Assembly (NCBI GenBank): GCA_021816845.1 | Contig: JAKAWT010000002.1 | Span: forward strand, 1-64,000 | Direction: 5' to 3' | Source of the DNA: a bacterium | GTDB lineage: Bacteria > Patescibacteria > Dojkabacteria > JAKAPS01 > JAJZLI01 | Length of the DNA stretch: 64,000 bases | Shown: positions 25,192 through 33,372 of the stretch, in pieces | How positions within the stretch are numbered: the stretch's first letter is position 1 | Layout of the letters: the number at the start of each line of letters is the position of its first letter | Notes under the pieces: model-generated | What the model was told of the DNA's origin: nothing | Seen by the model: the letters and a program-made list of their open reading frames with translations, nothing else | Databases searched by the model: none | Position numbers and translations under genes: made by a program

Positions 25192-25578
25192 ATGGATAAA
25201 AGAAAGATCCTTGTTGTAGAAGATGAGGTTTACTTAGTTGAGTTATATACAGAGATATTACAGAAAGCTGGATATCAAGTATCATCTGCTTATACAGGAG
25301 ATGAAGGTATTAAACTAGCAGAGCAAGAAAAATTTGATCTTATCTTGCTTGACCTTATGCTTCCTAGTGGTACCATTAATGGAACATATTTTTTGCATCT
25401 TGTAAAAACAGATACTGAGAAATATCATAATCCACTGGTTGTAGTATTGACCAATCTCACTAGTGAGGTTATAGTAAAAGATATATTCTCACAAAAAGCT
25501 GATGGATTTTTGATGAAAACTGAGCTTACACCAGAACAGATTGTTAAAGAGGTAGCAAATTATTTAAATAAATCATAA
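25192..25578 (+). CDS. Single-domain CheY-like response regulator
   Basis: The 128-aa receiver domain has all phosphorylation residues: acidic pair in VVEDE, phospho-acceptor Asp in LILLDLMLP, Thr in VVLTN and Lys in GFLMKTEL. There is no output domain, so it acts by protein contact, like PilG/PilH/CheY. It sits 2 nt after the secreted protein and 4 nt before pilM. A role in controlling pilus motors or assembly is suggested by position only. No histidine kinase occurs in this window. Confidence 0.9.
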   Translation: MDKRKILVVEDEVYLVELYTEILQKAGYQVSSAYTGDEGIKLAEQEKFDLILLDLMLPSGTINGTYFLHLVKTDTEKYHNPLVVVLTNLTSEVIVKDIFSQKADGFLMKTELTPEQIVKEVANYLNKS

Positions 25579-25582
25579 AATT

Positions 25583-26632
25583 ATGTTTGGTAAAAAGAAA
25601 GAAAATTTGAATTCATTTGCTGTAGATTTTGGAGCTCATACAATAAAGGTTGTGAGATTAAAGGATGTAGATAAAAATCCTGCTCTAGTTACTTTTGGAT
25701 CAATAGAAACTCCATATGGGGTCTTGGGGAGTGAAAATGAAGACCATAAAAGAACACTCGCTGAATCTTTGAAATCACTAGTGCATGATTTGGGTATACA
25801 AACTACTAATGCCTCAATATCTTTACCTGATAGTTCAATATTTTCAAAAGTAATAAGAATACCAGCACAAAAGGAAGCTGATTTGGAAGAAGCAGTATTT
25901 TGGGCTACCAAAAAAAACATACCAATATCGCCAGATGAAGTTCAAGTTGATTGGTCTATTGTTAATAAATTAGAAACATCAAGTGATGGTGTTACTCAGT
26001 ATGATGTTTTACTTGTTGCGGCACCTAAGCTTCTTATAAATAGATACGTTGATATTCTAAAACTTGCAGGGTTTACACCTGTTTTAATAGAGACTGAATC
26101 ACTATCTTTAGTTAGGAGTCTTTCATATAAGAATGATACTTCACCAAGTCTTATTATGGATTTTGGTTATAATGGTATAGAGACGGTTGTAGCATATAAG
26201 GAAACATTACTCTTTCCTCAGACAATAGCAATTGGATCTTCAGTGCTTACTAAAGCTATCGCTCAGGGGTTTAATCTAGAAGAGGTACAAGCTGAAGAAT
26301 ACAAAAAGAGCTACGGTCTTGATCCAGCACAATTAGAGGGAAAGATATATAGAACTTTGCTCCCTATAATGGAGTCTATCGTTAATGAGATAAGAAGAAC
26401 ATTTAACGCTTATAAAGCTACTAATATATCAGATACTCCTACTAAAATAATACTTGTCGGTAATGGCTCCATGCTTCCAGGACTTGTTTTGTATCTAGCA
26501 CAAAACTTAAATATGGAAGTTGAGGTTGGGAATCCTTATTCAAAAATATATATGGATCCTTCGTTAAAGAATAAACTCCCTGCCCCACTACCTGGATATG
26601 CAGTTGCTTTAGGATTAGCATTAAAAGTATAA
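25583..26632 (+). CDS. pilM: Type IV pilus assembly protein PilM
   Basis: This is a 349-aa actin-like ATPase of the pilus alignment complex. Phosphate-1 motif is VDFGAHTIKVVRL near residue 12-24. Phosphate-2 is IMDFGYNGIETV near 190-200. The adenosine motif is ILVGNGSMLPGL near 290. The SLPDSSIFSKVIRIP block is typical of PilM. In known systems it binds the PilN N-terminal peptide, which is encoded by the next gene. Confidence 0.93.
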   Translation: MFGKKKENLNSFAVDFGAHTIKVVRLKDVDKNPALVTFGSIETPYGVLGSENEDHKRTLAESLKSLVHDLGIQTTNASISLPDSSIFSKVIRIPAQKEADLEEAVFWATKKNIPISPDEVQVDWSIVNKLETSSDGVTQYDVLLVAAPKLLINRYVDILKLAGFTPVLIETESLSLVRSLSYKNDTSPSLIMDFGYNGIETVVAYKETLLFPQTIAIGSSVLTKAIAQGFNLEEVQAEEYKKSYGLDPAQLEGKIYRTLLPIMESIVNEIRRTFNAYKATNISDTPTKIILVGNGSMLPGLVLYLAQNLNMEVEVGNPYSKIYMDPSLKNKLPAPLPGYAVALGLALKV

Positions 26633-26635
26633 AAT

Positions 26636-27220
26636 ATGAAAACAGGAATAAATTTAATTCCAAGAAAAACAAAGGAAGAATTAGTAAAGGAATCTAGAAT
26701 GTATACCCTAGAGATTGTTGCTGCTATAGTTATTATAATAGCAGAAGTAGCATCTGTGTTTATTGTGGGTATGGCCAAGACAGCAAAAAAAAATGAAATA
26801 TTTGCTCAAAATGTATACAATAAGGATAAAAAGAACTTACAATCCTTTTCTAATACTATTAATACTATTAATAATATTAATCAAAGATATAATAATATTA
26901 ATAGTATTATCAACACTTTTAACAATCCTGTTACTGTACTTAGTAGATTTGAAGCTTTAGTCCCAGGAAATATATCTTTGTCGAATTTTCTTTATGTATA
27001 TAACGGGAGTATCACATTTAACTGTTCAGGAGCAAATGTTCTAGATGTAGCCCACTTGATACATAATTTTTCTTCAAATAATAAAAATAATAAATATTTT
27101 GTAAATACTCAGATAAAATCAGTTCAAATTACCTATGATAGTAACAACCAAGTACAATCTGTGAAGTTTAATATAACAACGACCTATCATAATAATAATT
27201 CAATTAGTGGAGCAACATAA
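26636..27220 (+). CDS. pilN: Type IV pilus assembly protein PilN
   Basis: The 194-aa bitopic protein starts MKTGINLIPRKTKEEL, which contains the INLIP peptide that inserts into PilM. One membrane helix spans about residues 22-45. A coiled-coil with many Asn/Ile repeats (about 55-90) and a ferredoxin-like periplasmic-type domain follow. It overlaps pilO by one base. Confidence 0.88.
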   Translation: MKTGINLIPRKTKEELVKESRMYTLEIVAAIVIIIAEVASVFIVGMAKTAKKNEIFAQNVYNKDKKNLQSFSNTINTINNINQRYNNINSIINTFNNPVTVLSRFEALVPGNISLSNFLYVYNGSITFNCSGANVLDVAHLIHNFSSNNKNNKYFVNTQIKSVQITYDSNNQVQSVKFNITTTYHNNNSISGAT

Positions 27221-27918
27221 TGATGAATAATAATATAGATAGAACTAAATTGATAAGATTTGCCAAATTATATACTATACCTATTCTAGCAGTAATATTG
27301 GTTATAATAGCTGTATTCTTTGTTATTTGGCCTAGTTATAATTCTATAAAACAGTATAATAATGAAACACAATCATACAATTCACAAAATCAGAGCATGA
27401 ATACTGCGATCCAATCATTAAAGAATTACTCTTCTAAGTCACAAATTACTCAAATAGACAAGTATCTAGCCTCACTAAATCAAATAATACAATCTAATTT
27501 ACAGTTTTCGATAACTTCTGGTGAAGTACAGTCATTAGGGCTTGCCTCGGGTTTACAATTCAATACCTTATCTAGTGGACAACAACCAGCATCATTTAAT
27601 CAACAAATATCAATACCTGGTGTATCTCCAAGCCTGACTCCAAATAATGTGTTCGTATCATTTGTTGGCACCATATCTCAGATTGATAATTATATAAATA
27701 CTTTAGAAAAACAAAAAACTTTATTTGTTATATCAAGTATAGAATATTCTGGGTCTCTTATGGGATCTACTCAGTTACAAGGACAATCCGGTGGTAATGA
27801 TACCTTAAATATAGAAGTAGTCTTTTTTTCTATGCCTGATTCTAAGAATATTTTGTACCAGGGAGGACTTGTTAATAGTGCAGCTTTAGAAAAGTTAATC
27901 TCAAGTAGGAATGGTTAA
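27220..27918 (+). CDS. pilO: Type IV pilus assembly protein PilO
   Basis: The 232-aa protein has one membrane helix (about residues 17-38), a Gln/Asn/Ser-rich coiled coil (about 45-85) and a C-terminal domain, the same architecture as PilO. The position after pilN is the stronger argument, because PilO sequences are weakly conserved. A second ATG at 27223 is an alternative start. No secretin or PilP follows, as expected without a standard outer membrane. Its end overlaps rpsP, which is convergent, by 4 nt. Confidence 0.82.
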   Translation: MMNNNIDRTKLIRFAKLYTIPILAVILVIIAVFFVIWPSYNSIKQYNNETQSYNSQNQSMNTAIQSLKNYSSKSQITQIDKYLASLNQIIQSNLQFSITSGEVQSLGLASGLQFNTLSSGQQPASFNQQISIPGVSPSLTPNNVFVSFVGTISQIDNYINTLEKQKTLFVISSIEYSGSLMGSTQLQGQSGGNDTLNIEVVFFSMPDSKNILYQGGLVNSAALEKLISSRNG

Positions 27919-28136
27919 ATTTTTAATAATTTCTTAACAATATCTGTTGGTTGAGCACCTCTAGATAACCAGTTTTGTAGTTTCTCTTTATCAAATTCAA
28001 GTTTTTTAAGTATAGGTTCATAGTACCCTATTTTCTCTATATACTTGCCATCTCTTTTAGAGACAGAGTCAGCAACTATAATTCTATAGCTTGCATGATG
28101 TTTTTTACCTGTTCTTGTAAGTCTAATTTTTACCAT
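27915..28136 (-). CDS. rpsP: Small-subunit ribosomal protein bS16
   Basis: The 73-aa protein begins [24 protein letters not shown] and continues [14 protein letters not shown] and [17 protein letters not shown], which is diagnostic for S16. It is slightly shorter than the E. coli protein (82 aa). Its start lies inside the 3' end of rnc (14-nt overlap), so the two are translationally linked. It ends the tyrS-to-rpsP run. Confidence 0.96.
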   Translation of the reverse strand: MVKIRLTRTGKKHHASYRIIVADSVSKRDGKYIEKIGYYEPILKKLEFDKEKLQNWLSRGAQPTDIVKKLLKI

Positions 28137-28800
28137 ATAATTTATCTATGACCTTTTTAGCTGCTTCATCTTCAGCTTCTTGTTTACTTTTACCAGTACC
28201 TATTTCCATAGGATCCTTATTTATATAAACTTGTACTGTAAACACCCTACTATGTGCAGGGCCTTCCTCTTTTATAATTTTATACCTAGGTATCGGCTTG
28301 TGTTCAGACTGTAACCTTTCTTGCAGATAAGACTTATTACTTATATAACTCTTATTCTCAATTATATCATTCAATACGAAGTATAAGTGAGTATACAGAA
28401 ATTGTTCTGTATATTCAAGTCCCTTATCTAAATAAATTGCACCTATTAAGGCTTCAAATGTATCTTCAAGAATCTTAGATCTTTCTCTTCCTCCAGAGTC
28501 TGCTTCACCCTTAGCTAATTGTAGATATTCTCCAATACCCATATCTGAGGCTATTTTTGATAGTGTTTTGGTCTGTACCATTGATGACCTATATGTCGTT
28601 AGAATACCTTCTTTTTCATTTTTAAACCTAAAAAATAAATATTTTGATACTAGAAGCTCAATGACAGCATCACCCAAGAATTCCAATCGTTCATTGTTGT
28701 CAGTTGTCATTGATCTATGTGTAAGAGCAATTTTTAATAACTCTTTGTTCTTCATGTTTAAGTTTAATTTTTTATCTAACTCCTCAATATTTTTGTTCAT
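28123..28800 (-). CDS. rnc: Ribonuclease III
   Basis: The 225-aa double-strand-specific endonuclease matures rRNA and cleaves structured RNAs. The signature [17 protein letters not shown] (about residues 36-52) and the second acidic helix [17 protein letters not shown] hold the metal-binding residues. The C-terminal dsRNA-binding domain contains [19 protein letters not shown] and [18 protein letters not shown]. It follows nusB by 3 nt. Confidence 0.96.
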   Translation of the reverse strand: MNKNIEELDKKLNLNMKNKELLKIALTHRSMTTDNNERLEFLGDAVIELLVSKYLFFRFKNEKEGILTTYRSSMVQTKTLSKIASDMGIGEYLQLAKGEADSGGRERSKILEDTFEALIGAIYLDKGLEYTEQFLYTHLYFVLNDIIENKSYISNKSYLQERLQSEHKPIPRYKIIKEEGPAHSRVFTVQVYINKDPMEIGTGKSKQEAEDEAAKKVIDKLYGKN

Positions 28801-28803
28801 TTT

Positions 28804-29208
28804 TTATTTCATCAAATTACCTAATACTCCACTAACAAATTTATCACTAGATTTATCACCGAAATCTTTGGCTATCTCAATAGCTTCATCAATAGATACT
28901 TTTGGAGGGGTTATTTTTCCTACAAATCCCTCATATACAGCAATCCTTAATATTTGCATATCGAGTGTATTTATTTTTGAGAATGGTCTATCCAAGCTTG
29001 CCTTCTTAATTATCTCATATATTTTATCATTATTATCAGATACACCATTGATTAAAGTTTTAAATAGTTTTTTATTAAAACTACTATTTTTATCTATTTT
29101 GGATATATCGGAACTTGAAAAAACTGTAGACTTTGAAAATACACCATTAAAAAGTGTCTGAACTGCTATTATTCTTGATAAATGCCTAGGATCTTCTTTT
29201 GACTTCAT
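28804..29208 (-). CDS. nusB: Transcription antitermination factor NusB
   Basis: The 134-aa all-helical protein has the family's closing block VSIDEAIEIAKDFGDKSSDKFVSGVLGNL. The central IDKNSSFNKKLFKTLINGVSD helix and the starting SRIIAVQTLFN block are also typical. NusB with NusE (S10) binds boxA RNA and promotes rRNA antitermination. It lies 3 nt before rnc and 2 nt after rpmF. Confidence 0.93.
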   Translation of the reverse strand: MKSKEDPRHLSRIIAVQTLFNGVFSKSTVFSSSDISKIDKNSSFNKKLFKTLINGVSDNNDKIYEIIKKASLDRPFSKINTLDMQILRIAVYEGFVGKITPPKVSIDEAIEIAKDFGDKSSDKFVSGVLGNLMK

Positions 29209-29210
29209 TA

Positions 29211-29387
29211 CTATATAGGGAGTACTGACTTCCCTTTGTACTTACCACAATTTGTACATGCATTATGCATCAATACAGGTGCCTTACAATCTGGGCATAC
29301 TCCCAAATTGGGCAATTTTAATGCATCATGTGATCTTCTGTTGTTCTTTCTTCTGTGAGAAATTCTTCTTTTTGGTACTGCAGACAT
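29211..29387 (-). CDS. rpmF: Large-subunit ribosomal protein bL32
   Basis: The protein starts MSAVPKRRISHRRKNNRRSH and carries a zinc site formed by CPDC and CTNC, typical of the zinc form of L32. Counted from this ATG it has 58 residues, normal for L32. The open frame extends 12 codons upstream to 29423, but the conserved start sets the true beginning. Four intact cysteines indicate the zinc-containing paralogue. Confidence 0.95.
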   Translation of the reverse strand: MSAVPKRRISHRRKNNRRSHDALKLPNLGVCPDCKAPVLMHNACTNCGKYKGKSVLPI

Positions 29388-29419
29388 GAGGTTATTATAT
29401 AATGTAGGGTCTTTTAATG

Positions 29420-29998
29420 TCAATTTTTATTTTGTTTTTTATAAAAAACGAGACCTATATTACCATAGTGCCTTGTTTCTATAATTTCAAACCCCTTAAC
29501 CTTTTCAATATCTCTTTTAGCCTCTTTTTCAAAGATTACGATTCCATCATTACTAAGTACCCTACTCGCCTCTCTTATTATTTTTGTATCTGTTATTTCA
29601 TATGGTTGGAATATAAAGATAATATCAAATAATTTATAATTCCTTGGATTTTGATTATTGGAACCTTGATTCTTCATGTTTCTTAAATATATTTGAGCTG
29701 GCATGGTCAAAACTTCTGCCTTTTCTTCTAATTTAGTCTTTTTTAAGTTCTCTTTTATAACTGCAGTTACTGTCCTTTCTATATCAACGAATTCAGCGTA
29801 TAAAGCACCTCTGGATAATGCTTCTATTCCTAGTGCTCCAGATCCAGCATAAAGGTCAAGAACTATTGATCCTGGTATTATAGGTGTAATTATAGAGAAT
29901 AATGCCGACTTTGCTCTTGATGACAATGGCCTTGTATATTTCGTGACAAATTTTAAATTGGTTTTTTTTGCACTCCCTGCTATTACTTTTAAATTCAT
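29420..29998 (-). CDS. rsmD: RsmD-like 16S rRNA (guanine-N2)-methyltransferase with altered catalytic motif
   Basis: The 192-aa Rossmann methyltransferase starts MNLKVIAGSAKKTNL and has the SAM-binding DLYAGSGALGIEALSRGA (about residues 49-66), as in RsmD, which methylates G966 of 16S rRNA. Motif IV, normally (D/N)PP(Y/F), reads FQPY at about residue 131-134 (DNA around 29598-29609). Loss of the first acidic/amide residue would be expected to weaken catalysis, so this may be a changed or inactive enzyme. The upstream recG stops 2 nt before its start, as in many bacteria. Confidence 0.82.
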   Translation of the reverse strand: MNLKVIAGSAKKTNLKFVTKYTRPLSSRAKSALFSIITPIIPGSIVLDLYAGSGALGIEALSRGALYAEFVDIERTVTAVIKENLKKTKLEEKAEVLTMPAQIYLRNMKNQGSNNQNPRNYKLFDIIFIFQPYEITDTKIIREASRVLSNDGIVIFEKEAKRDIEKVKGFEIIETRHYGNIGLVFYKKQNKN

Positions 29999-30000
29999 AA

Positions 30001-31986
30001 TTAATTAATTTGTAATATTTTATCCTGTGCTTCTCTTAGTTTAGATTTTAACTTAGGATAATTATCTAAATTTGTAATGATATCTAAAACTGCATCTTTT
30101 GTCATCTTTATAAGGTCTACATCTATTAATGATGCCATTTTTAAATCTGGTTCCCCCGATTGATGTACACCATATATCTCTCCAGGCCCTCTTTTTTTAA
30201 GGTCAAATTCTGCAAGTTCTAAACCATTATTATTCTTTTTGAAAAACTCTAACCTTTCATTGTATCCCTTATTACTAAATAGTAAACAATATGATTTTTT
30301 AGTAGATCTACCTATTCTGCCTCTTAATTGATGGAGTTGTGCAAGACCATATCTGTCAGCATCTTCTATAAGGATTATTGTTGCACCTTTTATATCTATA
30401 CCTACCTCTATTACTGGAGTTGAGACTAATATATCGTAATCGCCATTTGAAAAATCTTTCAATACTCTATCCTTATTTTTCAGTTTTCCATGTAACAACG
30501 CTACTCTTAAATCTTTAAAAATCTCATTTTTCAACATTTTGTATTCTGCTTCTACATTTTTAAGTTGTAATTTTTCAGATTCAGTAATTAGAGGACATAA
30601 TATAAATGCTTGTTCCCCATTGGAGACTCTTTCTCTTATAAAATTGTATGCGTCATACCTTTTTTGATCACTGACTATGTATGTTTTAACATCAATTCTT
30701 CCTTTTGGCTTTTCATCAAGTATAGATATATCCAGATCACCATATATTCCTAAAGCTAGAGTTCTTGGAATTGGCGTTGCTGTCATTGTTAGTATGTGAG
30801 GATCAATACCTTTAGATATTAAATTTTCTCTTTGTCTTACACCAAAACGATGTTGTTCATCTATTATAATAAGGCCTAACTTTTTGAAGATAGCTTTATC
30901 TTGTAGTAATGCTTGTGTACCTATGAATACAGAGGCTGAAGTATCTATTTTGTTTGATTTGGATGTAACTATTTCTACTTTCACACCTTTATTTTCAAGA
31001 TAATTTTTAAAAGAGTGATAATGTTGTTCAGCTAAAATAGATGTAGGAACCATGATTGCAGTTTGAAGGTTATTCAAATACATAGTATATGTTGCAATTA
31101 CAGCAACAATTGTTTTTCCAGTTCCTACATCGCCTTCCAGTAACCTATTCATAGGAATTCCTCTTTTTATATCTGTATATATTTCATTAATACTCCTCCT
31201 TTGAGAGTTTGTTAATGTGAAATTGAGACTAGATATAAAATCTTGTATCTTTTCTTCATCAATCGATATTTTATATGCGGATCTCCTTTCTCTTTCTCGT
31301 TTTCTCATATATGAAATTATCTGTATATATAATATCTCTTCAAAACCTAACCTTTTTTTAGCTTCCTTTATATCATCATAACTATTTGGAAAATGTAATT
31401 TAAAAAGAGCGTCTTTAATTGTTATAAGATTGTATTTTTCTCTTATATTAAAAGGTAGATAATCATCTTCTATATTAAAATTTGATAATAAGGTTTTTAT
31501 TCTTGATCTTAACCATTTCGAGGTAATCCCTTTGGTCTGACTGTATATGGGAGTTATTCTACCAAAATGTACTGTTTCATTATTTTTCAATACCTCAAAT
31601 TTAGGAGATATAAATATGAATCTACCCTTTTTTATATCAGTTTTTCCTATAATAATAACCTCGTCTCCTATTTTAATATTATTGATTATATATTTTTGAT
31701 TAAACCATATAATATCAGCAGTTCCAGTTAAATCCTCTATTTCTGCAGTAGTAATATTTTTTCTTGATCTTGTATAAACACTCTTTATATTATTTATCTT
31801 ACCTTTAACAATATTTATGTTTTTTGTCTCTATATTCACTATATCTCTTATATCCCTTGAGTCTTCATATTTGATTGGATAGTAGTATAGAAGATCCCTA
31901 AGTGTGAATATACCTAATTTTTTCAGTAGTTCTGAATATTTCGTACCTATATAGTAGGCATGAGACACAGGATCATCTAATTGCAT
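30001..31986 (-). CDS. recG: ATP-dependent DNA helicase RecG
   Basis: The 661-aa branched-DNA helicase reverses stalled forks. An N-terminal wedge/OB domain covers about residues 1-220. Walker A is LEGDVGTGKT near 283-292, Walker B is LIIIDEQHRFGVRQR, motif III is MTATPIPRTLAL, and the C-terminal helicase motifs include STPVIEVGIDI and QLHQLRGRIGRS. It is a little shorter than E. coli RecG (693 aa). It lies between a 37-codon gene and rsmD. Confidence 0.96.
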   Translation of the reverse strand: MQLDDPVSHAYYIGTKYSELLKKLGIFTLRDLLYYYPIKYEDSRDIRDIVNIETKNINIVKGKINNIKSVYTRSRKNITTAEIEDLTGTADIIWFNQKYIINNIKIGDEVIIIGKTDIKKGRFIFISPKFEVLKNNETVHFGRITPIYSQTKGITSKWLRSRIKTLLSNFNIEDDYLPFNIREKYNLITIKDALFKLHFPNSYDDIKEAKKRLGFEEILYIQIISYMRKRERERRSAYKISIDEEKIQDFISSLNFTLTNSQRRSINEIYTDIKRGIPMNRLLEGDVGTGKTIVAVIATYTMYLNNLQTAIMVPTSILAEQHYHSFKNYLENKGVKVEIVTSKSNKIDTSASVFIGTQALLQDKAIFKKLGLIIIDEQHRFGVRQRENLISKGIDPHILTMTATPIPRTLALGIYGDLDISILDEKPKGRIDVKTYIVSDQKRYDAYNFIRERVSNGEQAFILCPLITESEKLQLKNVEAEYKMLKNEIFKDLRVALLHGKLKNKDRVLKDFSNGDYDILVSTPVIEVGIDIKGATIILIEDADRYGLAQLHQLRGRIGRSTKKSYCLLFSNKGYNERLEFFKKNNNGLELAEFDLKKRGPGEIYGVHQSGEPDLKMASLIDVDLIKMTKDAVLDIITNLDNYPKLKSKLREAQDKILQIN

Positions 31987-31988
31987 AA

Positions 31989-32102
31989 TTATTGATTATA
32001 GATTGCAAGCAATGTTGATAGTAGTAGGGCTATTATAGTAAGTCCCATTATTACAACAAATATCTTTTTTTCATGTTTTTGAAAGAAGTTTCTTCTAGCC
32101 AT
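31989..32102 (-). CDS. 37-aa membrane peptide between tyrS and recG
   Basis: A 37-codon frame starts at ATG 32102 and ends at TAA 31991-31989. It reads MARRNFFQKHEKKIFVVI and continues as one membrane helix (about residues 14-34, IFVVIMGLTIIALLLSTLLA) to a polar end. A basic N-terminus before a single helix predicts an N-in topology. It fits exactly between tyrS (2 nt upstream) and recG (2 nt downstream) without overlap, which argues strongly that it is a real operon member. Its function is unknown; a regulator or a small division/secretion subunit are possible. Confidence 0.7.
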   Translation of the reverse strand: MARRNFFQKHEKKIFVVIMGLTIIALLLSTLLAIYNQ

Positions 32103-32104
32103 TC

Positions 32105-33301
32105 TTATTTAATCTTTACTAAATTTCTTTTACCTGTCTTTACAATCATACCAGATTTTATATTAATTTCTAAATTCATATCACTTATTTTTATATTATC
32201 TATATATACTCCTCCACTCTTTATCAACCTTTTAGCATCTGCTCTTGAAGGAATTTGTCCAGTTAATGATGTTATAAGATCAAGTATTCTTGCTTTCTTT
32301 ACATCTATTTCAACTAGTATTAGGTCATCAGATACAATCTGCCTATCTTGAACTGTTTTTTTAAAATACCTTTCCGCTCCAATTGCATCTTTTTTTGTTG
32401 AATACATTTTAGTTATTTCATATGCTAATATTTTTTTTATATCCATAATTCCCGAACTTGTAGAATTATTGAGATCTTTTTCTATTTCTTTGATATTATC
32501 ATTACTTATTCTTGTTGCTATATTAAAATATTCTATAATTACGCTGTCCCTTACACTCATAACTTGACCATATATATCATTTGCTTTATCCGTTATATTT
32601 ATCACATTTCCCCAAGATGAGGACATTTTTCTTCCATCAGTCCCTGGTAGAAGTTTTTTGGTTAAACATACCTGTTTCTTCATATTAAAATATCCTTGTA
32701 TTTCTCGACCTGCCAGTATATTAAATAGTTGATCAGAACCTCCTAATTCTACATCTGATTTTATAGCTACAGAGTCATAACCTTGCATGATTGGGTATAA
32801 GAACTCATGTAGTCCTATAGGTCTATGATTCTTATATCTATCTATAAAATTTTCTCTTTCAATAAGCTGAGCTACCGTAAAATGTTTAGATATATCAAGA
32901 ATATCAGAAAAATTAAATTTTTCTAACCATTCTGAATTATATCTATATTCAACTTTGGATAAATCTAAAATCTTTGCTAGCTGAGCTTTATAAGTTTTAA
33001 AATTTTCTTTTATCTCAATATCACTTATAACTTTTCTTTCACTATCTTTATCTGATGCATCTCCTACTTTAGCTGTAAAATCACCAATAATTAGTACAAC
33101 CTTATGCCCTAGATCCTGAAAGTCTCGTAATCTTTGCATAGTTGATGCTCTTCCCAGATGTATTTGTTGTGCAGTAGGATCAATACCAAATTTTATACGT
33201 AATTTATTATCACTATCTAATAAATCCTTAAGTTCTTTTCTTGTTATCACCCTAAATGTTGCTCTATCTAATATTAGCTTTTTCTTATCTTCCTCTTTCA
33301 T
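32105..33301 (-). CDS. tyrS: Tyrosyl-tRNA synthetase
   Basis: The 398-aa class I synthetase has the HIGH-equivalent HLGRAS near residue 49, the tyrosine-pocket QGYDSVAIKSDVELGGSDQ region and the KMSKS-equivalent GRKMSSSWGN. A C-terminal S4 RNA-binding domain ends ...SRADAKRLIKSGGVYIDN. The YDSVAIKSDVELGG sequence supports the TyrZ-like class. It heads the minus-strand run tyrS-37aa-recG-rsmD-rpmF-nusB-rnc-rpsP. A TATAAT lies 14 nt upstream of the start. Confidence 0.95.
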   Translation of the reverse strand: MKEEDKKKLILDRATFRVITRKELKDLLDSDNKLRIKFGIDPTAQQIHLGRASTMQRLRDFQDLGHKVVLIIGDFTAKVGDASDKDSERKVISDIEIKENFKTYKAQLAKILDLSKVEYRYNSEWLEKFNFSDILDISKHFTVAQLIERENFIDRYKNHRPIGLHEFLYPIMQGYDSVAIKSDVELGGSDQLFNILAGREIQGYFNMKKQVCLTKKLLPGTDGRKMSSSWGNVINITDKANDIYGQVMSVRDSVIIEYFNIATRISNDNIKEIEKDLNNSTSSGIMDIKKILAYEITKMYSTKKDAIGAERYFKKTVQDRQIVSDDLILVEIDVKKARILDLITSLTGQIPSRADAKRLIKSGGVYIDNIKISDMNLEINIKSGMIVKTGKRNLVKIK

Positions 33302-33315
33302 CTTTTTTACATCAT

Positions 33316-33321
33316 ATTATA
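33316..33321 (-). promoter_or_regulatory. -10 box for the tyrS operon
   Basis: TATAAT on the minus strand ends 14 nt before the tyrS ATG. It is divergent from the PBP promoter 31 bp away. Confidence 0.4.
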
Positions 33322-33351
33322 ATAAAACTATACATATCATAACAGAAAATA

Positions 33352-33360
33352 TGGTATAAT
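33352..33360 (+). promoter_or_regulatory. Extended -10 promoter for the PBP gene
   Basis: TGGTATAAT (33352-33360) ends 12 nt before the ATG. It gives a predicted 5' leader of only about 5 nt. Confidence 0.55.
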
Positions 33361-33372
33361 TTCAAAGTATAT

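Noticed and set aside
28568..29161. 197-codon plus-strand frame across rnc and nusB
   Set aside because: It is antisense to two well-conserved genes and shows only composition-driven sequence.
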